Shown here: one piece after another, positions 33,209 to 41,427 of the stretch
Layout: each line of letters opens with the position of its first letter
Position numbering within the stretch: the stretch's first letter is position 1
Assembly (NCBI RefSeq): GCF_001637225.1
Contig: NZ_LVJI01000027.1
Span: 1-64,000, forward strand
DNA from: Paenibacillus antarcticus
GTDB lineage: Bacteria; Bacillota; Bacilli; Paenibacillales; Paenibacillaceae
Reading direction: 5' to 3'
Length of the DNA: 64,000 nt
Translations under genes and position numbers: made by a program
The notes under the pieces: generated by a model
Database searches by the model: none
Told to the model about the DNA's origin: nothing
The model's input: only the letters and a program-made list of their open reading frames with translations

Positions 33209-34933
33209 TTATACTTTGAATTTTGCAACCAGATCTTGTAATTCTTCAGCCATCGAAGACAATGAAGAAGCAGATGATGTAATTTCCTCCATCGAAGCCA
33301 ACTGTTCTTCCGTAGATGCAGCTAGACTTTGTGATTCTGCTGCTACAGTTTTAGATCCGTCTGATATTAATCCAATAGAATGAACTACCTGTTCTGTACT
33401 TGCTGATATTTGTTGAGAAGCATCCGATATTTCCTGAACCTGATTTGAAACTTCATCTATATTTCGCTTTATTTGCTCGAATAATTTCCCTACAGTGTGA
33501 ACGACTTGAATTCCTTCACTAACTTCCTTCACTCCAGCTTCTGTCGACACAACCACATTATGTGTACCACTTTTAATCGCAGTAACCAACTGTGAAATTT
33601 GTGTAGCTGACTGCGAGGATTGTTCTGCCAGTTTCCGGACCTCACCTGCAACCACTGCAAACCCACGCCCTTGTTCTCCAGCTCTAGCCGCTTCAATGGC
33701 CGCGTTTAAAGATAAAAGGTTGGTTTGTGCTGCGATTTCTGAAATCACCTCTACGATCAGTTCAATTTCCTTTGAGTGCTCTTCCATCTCAGTTACAGCG
33801 TTGGCTAAATCGTTCATTGTATGATGTATCAAATCCATCTGTTTGGCTGTTAATTGTATCGAATGATTTCCCTCAACAGCCTTTTGGGCTGTTTCTATCG
33901 TAAGAAAAGAAGTCATTTGTGCGCTTGAAGCAATTTGTTGTACCCCAGATGACATTTCATTTATTGACTGTACACTTTCATTTACATTTCTTGATTGCAT
34001 TTCAGCATTGGTAGAAACTTCTTGGATGGACATCGTTATCATTTCGGATGCCTGACTGGTTTGTTCCGCACTTGCTGTTAACTCTCCCGAGGAAGAAGCT
34101 ACCTGCTCAGAACTAATGCTAATTTGCCGCACTAAACTACGAATATTGTCAGTCATCTGATTAAATGATATAGCCAAAATACCAATTTCATCATTATTTT
34201 TCACTTTAATGTCCTCTATTGTTAAGTCACCCAGCGCAATACGCTCCGCAACTTCAGACATAGCCACAATAGGTTTGGATATCATACGCGAGCAAACATA
34301 CCCAATAAAGACTGCTAAAATAAATGCAAGAATACTAAGTATAGCAACGTTCTGAATTGCATTTTTAACGATCAAACTACTTTTTTCACTTTCTTCATTC
34401 ATCGATTTCAATTGATCTTTTGCAAGTTTATCAGCTATTGGATCCAGTAATGTTCCTAATGGCATGACTTCATTTACAAAAAAATCAGTTGTCTTAATAT
34501 GATGCTCGTTAGCTTGAATCATCTGAATCAATTGTTCATATTTCAATTTAAACGCTTGGTTTGATTTATCAAGATGTTGTAGAGCCTCTTTAAATTCATT
34601 GATTTGAGTTAATTTTTCAGTTTCACTGATTAAACTCGTGGCATTATCATATGACTTCTTTAACTTGTCTAAAAACTCTGCATCCTTCGTAATCATAAAT
34701 CCCCGTAATAAGCTATTCTCCTTTGAAACTTCAACTTGGGCCTCTAATATATTTGATAAAATTACGGCCCGCCTTTCTATTAAATCGGTATATGTACCCT
34801 CAATTTTGTTGAGATAATAAGAAGATATAACGCCTGTTATCCCTAATAAAAGTGCAATAATTAAAAACGAGCCAATTAACTTTTTACCAATCGTCATACT
34901 ACCTTTAAACTTGTTTCTAATCGTAAATCTCAT
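33209..34933 (-). CDS. Methyl-accepting chemotaxis protein
   Basis: A 574-aa transmembrane chemoreceptor. First helix at about 17-38, an extracytoplasmic four-helix-bundle sensor (about 40-190), a second helix (AILSILAFILAVFIGYVC), HAMP, and a long cytoplasmic coiled coil with the invariant hairpin tip (EIAAQTNLLSLNAAIEAARA, then GEQGRGFAVVAGEVRKLAEQ) that contacts CheA/CheW. The C-terminus lacks a CheR-binding pentapeptide. GAGGTG is 6 nt before ATG 34933, so the GTG at 34942 is not used. Ligand unknown. No other chemotaxis gene is nearby. Confidence 0.92.
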   Translation of the reverse strand: MRFTIRNKFKGSMTIGKKLIGSFLIIALLLGITGVISSYYLNKIEGTYTDLIERRAVILSNILEAQVEVSKENSLLRGFMITKDAEFLDKLKKSYDNATSLISETEKLTQINEFKEALQHLDKSNQAFKLKYEQLIQMIQANEHHIKTTDFFVNEVMPLGTLLDPIADKLAKDQLKSMNEESEKSSLIVKNAIQNVAILSILAFILAVFIGYVCSRMISKPIVAMSEVAERIALGDLTIEDIKVKNNDEIGILAISFNQMTDNIRSLVRQISISSEQVASSSGELTASAEQTSQASEMITMSIQEVSTNAEMQSRNVNESVQSINEMSSGVQQIASSAQMTSFLTIETAQKAVEGNHSIQLTAKQMDLIHHTMNDLANAVTEMEEHSKEIELIVEVISEIAAQTNLLSLNAAIEAARAGEQGRGFAVVAGEVRKLAEQSSQSATQISQLVTAIKSGTHNVVVSTEAGVKEVSEGIQVVHTVGKLFEQIKRNIDEVSNQVQEISDASQQISASTEQVVHSIGLISDGSKTVAAESQSLAASTEEQLASMEEITSSASSLSSMAEELQDLVAKFKV

Positions 34934-35440
34934 GTAGAACACCTCATCGTTGGATTTTGCTAGTCTTTTTTTAGAAGATAGTTTGTCAAAGCTACGTGCA
35001 ACACTTCGGCCACATTAACCGTGGTACAACATATTACAATCCGTCACAGATAAAAAAGCCCCCTCACTCCCAGAGAAAAAAGGGGCTTTTTTATCTCTAT
35101 TAGTAGCTGGTTAGCTTCATGTAAAGTTGTATAGCTAATACCTATACTTTCCTCTTCATTTTTCAATGAAATTGCCTTTTCGAGAGTATAGGTTTGTATT
35201 TCTTATTATGTTAGAAATTTCTAACAAACTATAATCATCATATACAAATTGTATCTATTGAACAAGGGTTTTATATCTAAATTCGACTATTTTTCCAATT
35301 AGTAATCACAAGTTCGCCATCATCGATATTTCAATTTCAGATACCTGTTCGAGGCGTACTTCAACAACCTACTTACGGATGAGTTGAAAGACTACGGTTA
35401 ACCATTATTTATCGTGCTTTTCGAACTCACAATACCTTTA
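34934..35440. other. Intergenic region between receptor and GtrA-like gene
   Basis: About 500 bp. It holds the receptor promoter area, a terminator (35049-35095), an imperfect stem (ACCTATACT at 35140-35148 with AGTATAGGT at 35185-35193) and a perfect 14-bp palindrome TTAGAAATTTCTAA at 35211-35224. No gene is seen. Confidence 0.5.
35049..35095. terminator. Strong bidirectional terminator
   Basis: GATAAAAAAGCCCC and GGGGCTTTTTTATC form a perfect 14-bp stem. It probably ends the GH3/GtrA-like transcript on the minus strand. Confidence 0.88.
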
Positions 35441-36073
35441 CTAGCCCTGTTTTGCAGGCTCTTGTTTGAAAATGATTTTAAATATAGGGTAGAACACGCA
35501 GAAAGATATCGTACCATTTATTATCATTGTAATAACGTCCGCTGTTGTTTCACCAAATGACCCCATTCCCCATGTGTTGATTAATAAGTTATAGATAGGC
35601 GCTTTGTACAATCCTTGAGCTGCGGCAGCACCGATTGTTATCAGAATATACGCTAATACATACCAAAAAGCAGCCGTCCAAATATTACTGTTTGATTTAA
35701 ATGTAATACTTCTCTGTGCGAAGAAATTAATAATCTGTGCAATTCCGATCGTGATTTGAACGGCAAGGAAATAGCCAAGCCCTCCTCCACCTCCTGATGC
35801 AAGTGAACCGGATGCATAATCGAATACATAATAAGCACTTCCATCAAAATTATGCCCCAACTGGAATACTTGAAAGCTTGTAGTTAGTAATGATGTCTGC
35901 GCGAATATGAGTTTAATTAATGGCATTAAAATAAGTTGTAATACTGTCATTCCAGCACTCAGTATAAAGAATACTAAGAATTGTGCAATATTCGGATGTC
36001 GTTCCTTATAGTTACTCCAAAAAATTATCATTCCACTACTTCTTTTCTTATTAATGATATTTCCTTCGCTCAT
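35441..36073 (-). CDS. GtrA-like membrane protein
   Basis: A protein of about 210 aa with four membrane helices (about residues 30-52, 100-125, 135-160 and 180-205). The motif FFAQRSITFKSNSN after helix 2 matches the N/F-x-F signature of GtrA-family proteins, which help flip polyprenyl-phosphate sugars or otherwise serve surface-glycan synthesis. A Gly/Ser-rich loop (SLASGGGGGLGYF) sits before helix 2. GGAG 6 nt before ATG 36073 favours that start over ATG 36085. It lies downstream of two GH3 genes and is separated from them by a hairpin that may attenuate its expression. Confidence 0.72.
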   Translation of the reverse strand: MSEGNIINKKRSSGMIIFWSNYKERHPNIAQFLVFFILSAGMTVLQLILMPLIKLIFAQTSLLTTSFQVFQLGHNFDGSAYYVFDYASGSLASGGGGGLGYFLAVQITIGIAQIINFFAQRSITFKSNSNIWTAAFWYVLAYILITIGAAAAQGLYKAPIYNLLINTWGMGSFGETTADVITMIINGTISFCVFYPIFKIIFKQEPAKQG

Positions 36074-36106
36074 TTTATTCTCCATCTCCTTTGAAGCCCC
36101 GAAAAA

Positions 36107-36126
36107 GGAGATACCAAGGTATCTCC
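36107..36126 (-). terminator. Hairpin between GH3 and GtrA-like genes (attenuator)
   Basis: GGAGATACC/GGTATCTCC perfect 9-bp stem followed on the minus strand by TTTTTC. Being inside a co-directional cluster, it should lower or tune expression of the downstream gene. Confidence 0.7.
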
Positions 36127-36151
36127 TAAGAAGGATGCATCTAATATAAAA

Positions 36152-38500
36152 TTATCGGTTTATCCATTCCAACAGCTTCAAAATTTGCTTTCGACTAATT
36201 TTCCCGCCGGTAAAGCGGTCGATTTGACGAAACGGCATGTTCAGAACAAAGTAGACGTTATTCGCTAGCAGGGGTTTATTGACTGCGTCAAAAAACTTTT
36301 TAAAGAAAAATATGACATGATAGATTGTTTTTCCCAGACCGTTCTTATATTTAGCTTGCGCAATGGTGTCATTTAACCCCAGATCCTGTTTCGGGTCCCA
36401 ATAAGGTGATGGCGGTTCGTACCCCAAAAGTCGCTTATATTCCGCTACAGTTACTGCATGAACATGTCCGCTGAAGTAATGAGGAAATTGCTCCTTCGTA
36501 TGTTCACAAGAGACAGAATCCCCCTTAAGGGTAATCTCTTTATGCAGGTGGATAGACTGGATTGAACTACCGATTTGAATGTCGTAAGTTCCAGGTTCAA
36601 CCACCCAATCGTGAATCGTCGGATTATAATACGAATAATCGCGTTCCTCAAGCTCTATCGTGACACGTTTACTTTCACCCGGCTCTAAGTACACCTTCTC
36701 AAAGCCTTTTAACTCTCGCTTCGCTCTAAATATGGACGAATCTTGTTTCTGGATGTACAGCTGCGCAATCTCTTCTCCCGCAACTGCCCCTGTATTAGTA
36801 ATGGTGAACGATGCCTGATGCTCATCAGCTACTAAATCTGTATACGCAAAGCTTGTATAGGACAGCCCATAGCCAAACGGAAACAGCACAGGTATCTCCA
36901 CGGTATCAAAATAGCGGTAACCGATAAATATACCTTCGATATGTTCCGCCGTTGCCTCCTTGCCCGGATAATAAGGAGCAGAAGAAACATCGCTGTATGT
37001 GATCGGGAATGTTTCGCTGAGCTTACCACTTGGGTTGTACGCCCCAAGTAAAACACTCGTTAACGCTTCAGCACTTCCTTGTCCGGATAAATAGGTATGA
37101 ACAATAGCTTTCACATCGTGTACAAACGGCATTTCAATGGCTCCGCCGCCAGCAAGAATCACCACAATATTGGAATTAACTTTCGTCAATGAACGAAGCA
37201 AGTCTAGCTGGTTCTCGCGCAAGCCAAGGTGTGCGCGGTCAATACCTTCCGCTTCGCTACCTTCGTCCAACCCCAAGAACAATAGAACTGTATCCGCTTG
37301 TTCAGCTAACGTAACGGCTTCCCTTAGTAAGCGATCATGATTTCCACCCATTCGCTTGAAGCCTTTTGCGTACCCAACAATCGGCAAGCCAGATTGACCC
37401 AGCACATCGCAGGCATTGGATAGCTTGGCAGGATTAATAAGTGAACTTCCAGCACCCTGGTAGCGTGGATTTTTGGCAAAGTCACCAATAACCGCGATTT
37501 TTTTATCCAGCCCAAGCGGCAGAATATTGCCGTCATTTTTCAATAACACAATCGAACGTTTGGCAGCTTCAACCGCTTTGTCATGGTGCTCTTCATAATC
37601 AATTCGTGGTGTGACACTATCGTTCAACTGCGTGGAATAGACCAACTCTAACAGACGATCAACGGCTTCATCCAACACTTCTTCGGCTAGCTCATTGCTT
37701 CTAACGGCTTGTACGATTTCTTGATCCGTAATCCCATTGGTCGCAGGCATTTCCAATTGATTCCCTGCTTTCAACCCTTCAACGCGGTCATTATTACCGC
37801 CCCAGTCCGTAACGACTACGCCATTAAATCCCCATTCTCCGTACAGAATATCCTGTAACAAATCGTTGTTTTCATTGGCGAAAGTGCCGTTCACTTTGTT
37901 GTAAGAGGTCATGATGGTTTTCGGTTGGCCCTTCTCAACTACACGTCTGAATCCTTCTAAATACACTTCTCTTAACGAGCGTTCATCTACGATCTCGTCA
38001 ATCGTCATTCGCATATGCTCTTGGCTGTTGACCGCAAAATGTTTGGGACATGCAGAAATACCATTGGCTTGAATTCCTTTGACCATCTCGCTCGCTAATT
38101 CACCCGTTAAATAAGGGTCCTCGGAAAAATATTCAAAGTTGCGGCCGCATAACGGATTGCGCTTAATATTTAATCCAGGGCCAAGCAACACGCTCACATT
38201 TTCGCTAGCTGCTTCTTTTCCAATCGTGTGGCCAACATCATAAATCAATTGTCTGTCCCAACTATTAGCCAAAGTTGCCGCGGTTGGAAAACAAGTGGCA
38301 GGCAGACTTTTATTTAAGCCTAAGTGGTCTGCCTTTCCGCCTTGCTTCCTCAGACCATGCGGTCCATCTGTAAGCATAATGCTTGGAATATTCACTCGCT
38401 CGATCGCTTTTGTATTCCAGAAATTTGCGCCAGACATGAAAGACGCTTTTTCTTCTAATGTCATGCTTTCAATTAATGCTTTATACTTCAATCTTTTCAC
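36152..38500 (-). CDS. Glycoside hydrolase family 3 beta-glucosidase-like enzyme
   Basis: A 782-aa GH3 enzyme without signal peptide, so cytoplasmic. The order is normal: TIM-barrel domain (about 1-310) with LTDGPHGLR, GPGLNIKRNPLCGRNFEYFS, KHFAVNSQE and the nucleophile Asp in GVVVTDWGGN; alpha/beta sandwich (about 320-530) starting KRSIVLLKNDGNILPLG; fibronectin-III-like domain (FPFGYGLSYTSF ... YDIQIGSS). A C-terminal extension of about 120 residues (YKRLLGYEPPSPYWDP...) is common in Firmicute members. It should cleave beta-glucosides or related oligosaccharides. The start is a GTG with a weak ribosome binding site. Downstream of a second GH3 gene (23-bp gap), so an operon. Confidence 0.88.
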   Translation of the reverse strand: MKRLKYKALIESMTLEEKASFMSGANFWNTKAIERVNIPSIMLTDGPHGLRKQGGKADHLGLNKSLPATCFPTAATLANSWDRQLIYDVGHTIGKEAASENVSVLLGPGLNIKRNPLCGRNFEYFSEDPYLTGELASEMVKGIQANGISACPKHFAVNSQEHMRMTIDEIVDERSLREVYLEGFRRVVEKGQPKTIMTSYNKVNGTFANENNDLLQDILYGEWGFNGVVVTDWGGNNDRVEGLKAGNQLEMPATNGITDQEIVQAVRSNELAEEVLDEAVDRLLELVYSTQLNDSVTPRIDYEEHHDKAVEAAKRSIVLLKNDGNILPLGLDKKIAVIGDFAKNPRYQGAGSSLINPAKLSNACDVLGQSGLPIVGYAKGFKRMGGNHDRLLREAVTLAEQADTVLLFLGLDEGSEAEGIDRAHLGLRENQLDLLRSLTKVNSNIVVILAGGGAIEMPFVHDVKAIVHTYLSGQGSAEALTSVLLGAYNPSGKLSETFPITYSDVSSAPYYPGKEATAEHIEGIFIGYRYFDTVEIPVLFPFGYGLSYTSFAYTDLVADEHQASFTITNTGAVAGEEIAQLYIQKQDSSIFRAKRELKGFEKVYLEPGESKRVTIELEERDYSYYNPTIHDWVVEPGTYDIQIGSSIQSIHLHKEITLKGDSVSCEHTKEQFPHYFSGHVHAVTVAEYKRLLGYEPPSPYWDPKQDLGLNDTIAQAKYKNGLGKTIYHVIFFFKKFFDAVNKPLLANNVYFVLNMPFRQIDRFTGGKISRKQILKLLEWINR

Positions 38501-38523
38501 CCCAAATTTAAGCCATCTATTAT

Positions 38524-41286
38524 TTATTCGAATAAGTAGGTTTGCAGGATTGTATACAACACATGCTGAACACTTGTGCGAACTCCATTTGCAATACCTG
38601 AAGGATCCTTCTCGTACGCTTCTTCTAACAATTTCTCATTTTTACTTGGTGTCATAATATCCAACATGAGATCATTGCCAGCTACAACCGCAGCCGGTGC
38701 TTTCATAAAGCCAAAGACTGCATCACTTGAAACAAACCCATCAAAGCCCCATTCTTTGCGCAGAACATCATTTAACAAGACGGAATTCGCTCCGGCCCAC
38801 TTTGTCCCGATAATCGAAAAGCTAGACATTGCGCCTAATGGGCTGCTTTCTTTGACCGTAATCTCAAACGGCTTCAAGTAAATTTCGCGCATCGCTTGCT
38901 CGTTGGCCCATATCAGATTTCCTGAACGAGCATTTGTTTCTTGATCGTTCATCGCAAAATGCTTCATGAAGGCAATAATGCCTTGATCTTCCGCACCGTT
39001 TATCATAGATGCTGCCATTTTTCCTGAAAGCACTGGATCTTCGGAGAAGTATTCGAAGTTACGGCCGCCTTGTGCCGTACGGTGAATATTCATCCCCGGT
39101 GCGTACCAACCTTGAATGCCATACGCACGCGCTTCTTTACCGACTGCTTCTCCCATTTGATAAGCCAGATCATTGTTCCATGTTGCTGCAATGACGATTT
39201 CAGACGGATAGGATGCTGCTTCGACTGGCTTAAAGAAATAACTATATCCAGCCGGTCCGTCCATCAATAACGTTTTCGGAACACCCAAACGCTCTACTGC
39301 CATCGTTCGATATGCGCCATTTGCTACATAATCGATCATCTCGTTCAATGTAAACTGATCCATGAAGGCCGCCCATTTCGGATCATCGAAAGCTAAGCCT
39401 TTCAAATCCTTCAATACTATGCCGTTATCTGCACCAACCGTCGGCAATGCTAGAGTTGAATCTTCCGTCTCTTTCGAGAATGCCTCGAGCACATATTGCG
39501 GTGCGTCATGGCTGATATTCTTATCAGATGGATACGTCTTCTTCCAATCATTCCGCGATAAATACGTTATTTCGCCTTTTGCTAGATCAAAGCGATTCTC
39601 ATAAGCCGTTTTCGTATCCTTATCTTCTTTATAAATCTTTTTCTTAGCGAGCTTAAAGTCATAGCTTGCTACGATATCATGGACGTTACGAGCCACTTTA
39701 ATGGCATATGTGCCCGGATCTAATACATACGCTTCTTCTACGTTCATATCATAAGAAGCCATCTCCTCGGTAGCAAACGTTAGGGTAATCACTTCCGATT
39801 GACCGACTTCCAACAGAGACGTCTTAGCATAGGTGGCTAATTCGATTGCCGACTTTTCAATTCCGCCCGCAACATATGGAGCTGAATAATACACTTGAAC
39901 GACATCTTTTCCAGCCCTGTCGCCAATATTTTTCACTTCGACTTGTAGTTCAATCTTCTCTTCCGACAATGTCTGATTCAGTACCTTCCATTCGAAATCC
40001 GTGTAGCTTAATCCATGTCCATAAGGATATAACACTGTATCTTGATAGCCTTTTTCGTCGTTCAAATAGAAGGTTTCATAGAATCGGTAACCCACATAGA
40101 TGCCTTCTTGATAATTGAGAAATGAGTAATTTAAATTATTATATTTATAGTCTCCAAAGTTCTCGCTAGCCGGAGACGATGAGTTATCATAGACATACGT
40201 ATCCGTAATACGGCCCGATGGATTGATATTTCCTGCAAGAATATTCCCTAATGCATTTGCTCCGTAAGGACCCGGTGTTCCTATCCACAATACTGATTTA
40301 ATGGATTCGTATTCTTCTACGAAACCAAGCTCCAGCGCATTCCCCGCATTAACCACAAGTGTCACATGATCAAAGCTTTTTGAAACCTTTTCAATTAATG
40401 CGCGCTTGTTTGCTGTCAATTTCAACTGCTCCGCGGTCGCATCGCTAGCTTCTGTGCTCTCACTAGCAAAGACGATAACCGCATTTTCCGAATACGCTTT
40501 CGCTTGTGCTATTGCTTCGTCCGACAAGTAATCGATTGTGGGTTCATCGCTTGAATTTCCACCTAACATGCCTTTTACAACTTGAATGATACCCGTGCTT
40601 GCCTTGGCCCCCACTCCCGCTTCTGCACCAACTTCTTGATACCGCTGATAAAGCTCTGTATTGTACGAAATGCCGGCATTCTCCAAGCCTTCAAACAGAT
40701 CAACCGCTCGGGAAGTATCCCCAGCCCCCGATCCTCCGCCACCATAACGCAGTTCTAACGCCGCTAATCCGAAGACGTTAACCTTTTTATCCTGCAATGG
40801 CAGTTGATTCTCTTCATTCTTCAATAAGACAATGCCTTCATTCGCGATCTCTTCAGCTATTTCCCCTCCGTGTTCGCGTGCTGCAAGTGCCTCAGGCGAA
40901 TCGGTTACGGCCGTAATATGTTTTCCTGTCAACGCATCGATGAGACCAGAAGCGAGTGTACCGAATTGTACGAACAGGAATATGACAATAAGCGCTGCTA
41001 TCGACCAGCCGGTGAACCGCCTTGGTCTGTTTTTAATTTTCTTGTATCGTTTTGCTTCTTTTTTCATCGCCCTACGATCTTTACGACTTAGAGCTTTCAT
41101 TTCCATTGTTCTTTGTAGCTTTTGCTCTTTGCGTAATTGTTTGTCCTGTGCAATCGCTGCTTTTCGTTTCTCTTCCGGCAGCCCCCTAATTTCTTGTTTT
41201 CGTACTCGAAGCTTAGTTTTATCTTGCTTCACCTTTTGCACGATTTCATTTTTCTTTGCTTGTTTGGTTTTGAAATAGTCCAACAC
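38524..41286 (-). CDS. Membrane-anchored GH3 enzyme with permuted domain order
   Basis: A 920-aa protein. Residues 1-90 are extremely basic and probably helical (KKEAKRYKKIKNRPRRF), followed by one membrane helix (WSIAALIVIFLFVQFGTLAS), so the enzyme part faces outward with a charged cytoplasmic tail. The GH3 domains are in swapped order. The alpha/beta sandwich comes first (ANEGIVLLKNEENQLPLQDK, about 150-350), then the fibronectin-like domain (YPYGHGLSYTDFEW), and last the TIM barrel (about 630-900) with LMDGPAGYSYFF, GGRNFEYFSEDP, KHFAMNDQE and SSDAVFGFM holding the probable nucleophile Asp. Permuted GH3 enzymes are known in ruminal Firmicutes. Start: GTG with GGGGGG 7 nt upstream. First gene of the operon. 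Confidence 0.87.
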   Translation of the reverse strand: MLDYFKTKQAKKNEIVQKVKQDKTKLRVRKQEIRGLPEEKRKAAIAQDKQLRKEQKLQRTMEMKALSRKDRRAMKKEAKRYKKIKNRPRRFTGWSIAALIVIFLFVQFGTLASGLIDALTGKHITAVTDSPEALAAREHGGEIAEEIANEGIVLLKNEENQLPLQDKKVNVFGLAALELRYGGGGSGAGDTSRAVDLFEGLENAGISYNTELYQRYQEVGAEAGVGAKASTGIIQVVKGMLGGNSSDEPTIDYLSDEAIAQAKAYSENAVIVFASESTEASDATAEQLKLTANKRALIEKVSKSFDHVTLVVNAGNALELGFVEEYESIKSVLWIGTPGPYGANALGNILAGNINPSGRITDTYVYDNSSSPASENFGDYKYNNLNYSFLNYQEGIYVGYRFYETFYLNDEKGYQDTVLYPYGHGLSYTDFEWKVLNQTLSEEKIELQVEVKNIGDRAGKDVVQVYYSAPYVAGGIEKSAIELATYAKTSLLEVGQSEVITLTFATEEMASYDMNVEEAYVLDPGTYAIKVARNVHDIVASYDFKLAKKKIYKEDKDTKTAYENRFDLAKGEITYLSRNDWKKTYPSDKNISHDAPQYVLEAFSKETEDSTLALPTVGADNGIVLKDLKGLAFDDPKWAAFMDQFTLNEMIDYVANGAYRTMAVERLGVPKTLLMDGPAGYSYFFKPVEAASYPSEIVIAATWNNDLAYQMGEAVGKEARAYGIQGWYAPGMNIHRTAQGGRNFEYFSEDPVLSGKMAASMINGAEDQGIIAFMKHFAMNDQETNARSGNLIWANEQAMREIYLKPFEITVKESSPLGAMSSFSIIGTKWAGANSVLLNDVLRKEWGFDGFVSSDAVFGFMKAPAAVVAGNDLMLDIMTPSKNEKLLEEAYEKDPSGIANGVRTSVQHVLYTILQTYLFE

Positions 41287-41330
41287 AGCGAGACCCCCCG
41301 GTTTCGTCTTTCATTTTTTCTAATCTTAAT

Positions 41331-41341
41331 ATAGCGCTTAC
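41331..41341 (-). promoter_or_regulatory. ATAGCGCTTAC element upstream of the GH3 operon (cre-like)
   Basis: ATAGCGCTTAC, about 45 bp before the GTG start. The same 11 bp occurs upstream of the secreted protein gene at 46959-46969. It resembles a CcpA cre site core (AGCGCT). Confidence 0.5.
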
Positions 41342-41373
41342 ATTATAACTATGAGGATCTTGCCAAAAAAAAA

Positions 41374-41427
41374 GCTAAATATTGCTATCATCCGATTTCC
41401 CACAAAATCGGAAGAGCAATATTTAGC
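41374..41427 (-). terminator. Long terminator of the AraC-type gene
   Basis: GCTAAATATTGCT/AGCAATATTTAGC arms with an inner CCGATTT/AAATCGG stem, followed on the minus strand by nine T. It overlaps the stop codon of the gene. Confidence 0.88.

Noticed and set aside
35339..35401. Plus-strand frame reading RYLFEAYFNNLLTDELKDYG
   Set aside because: Too short to assign; it may be a scrap of a lost gene, but no start or homologue is recognisable.
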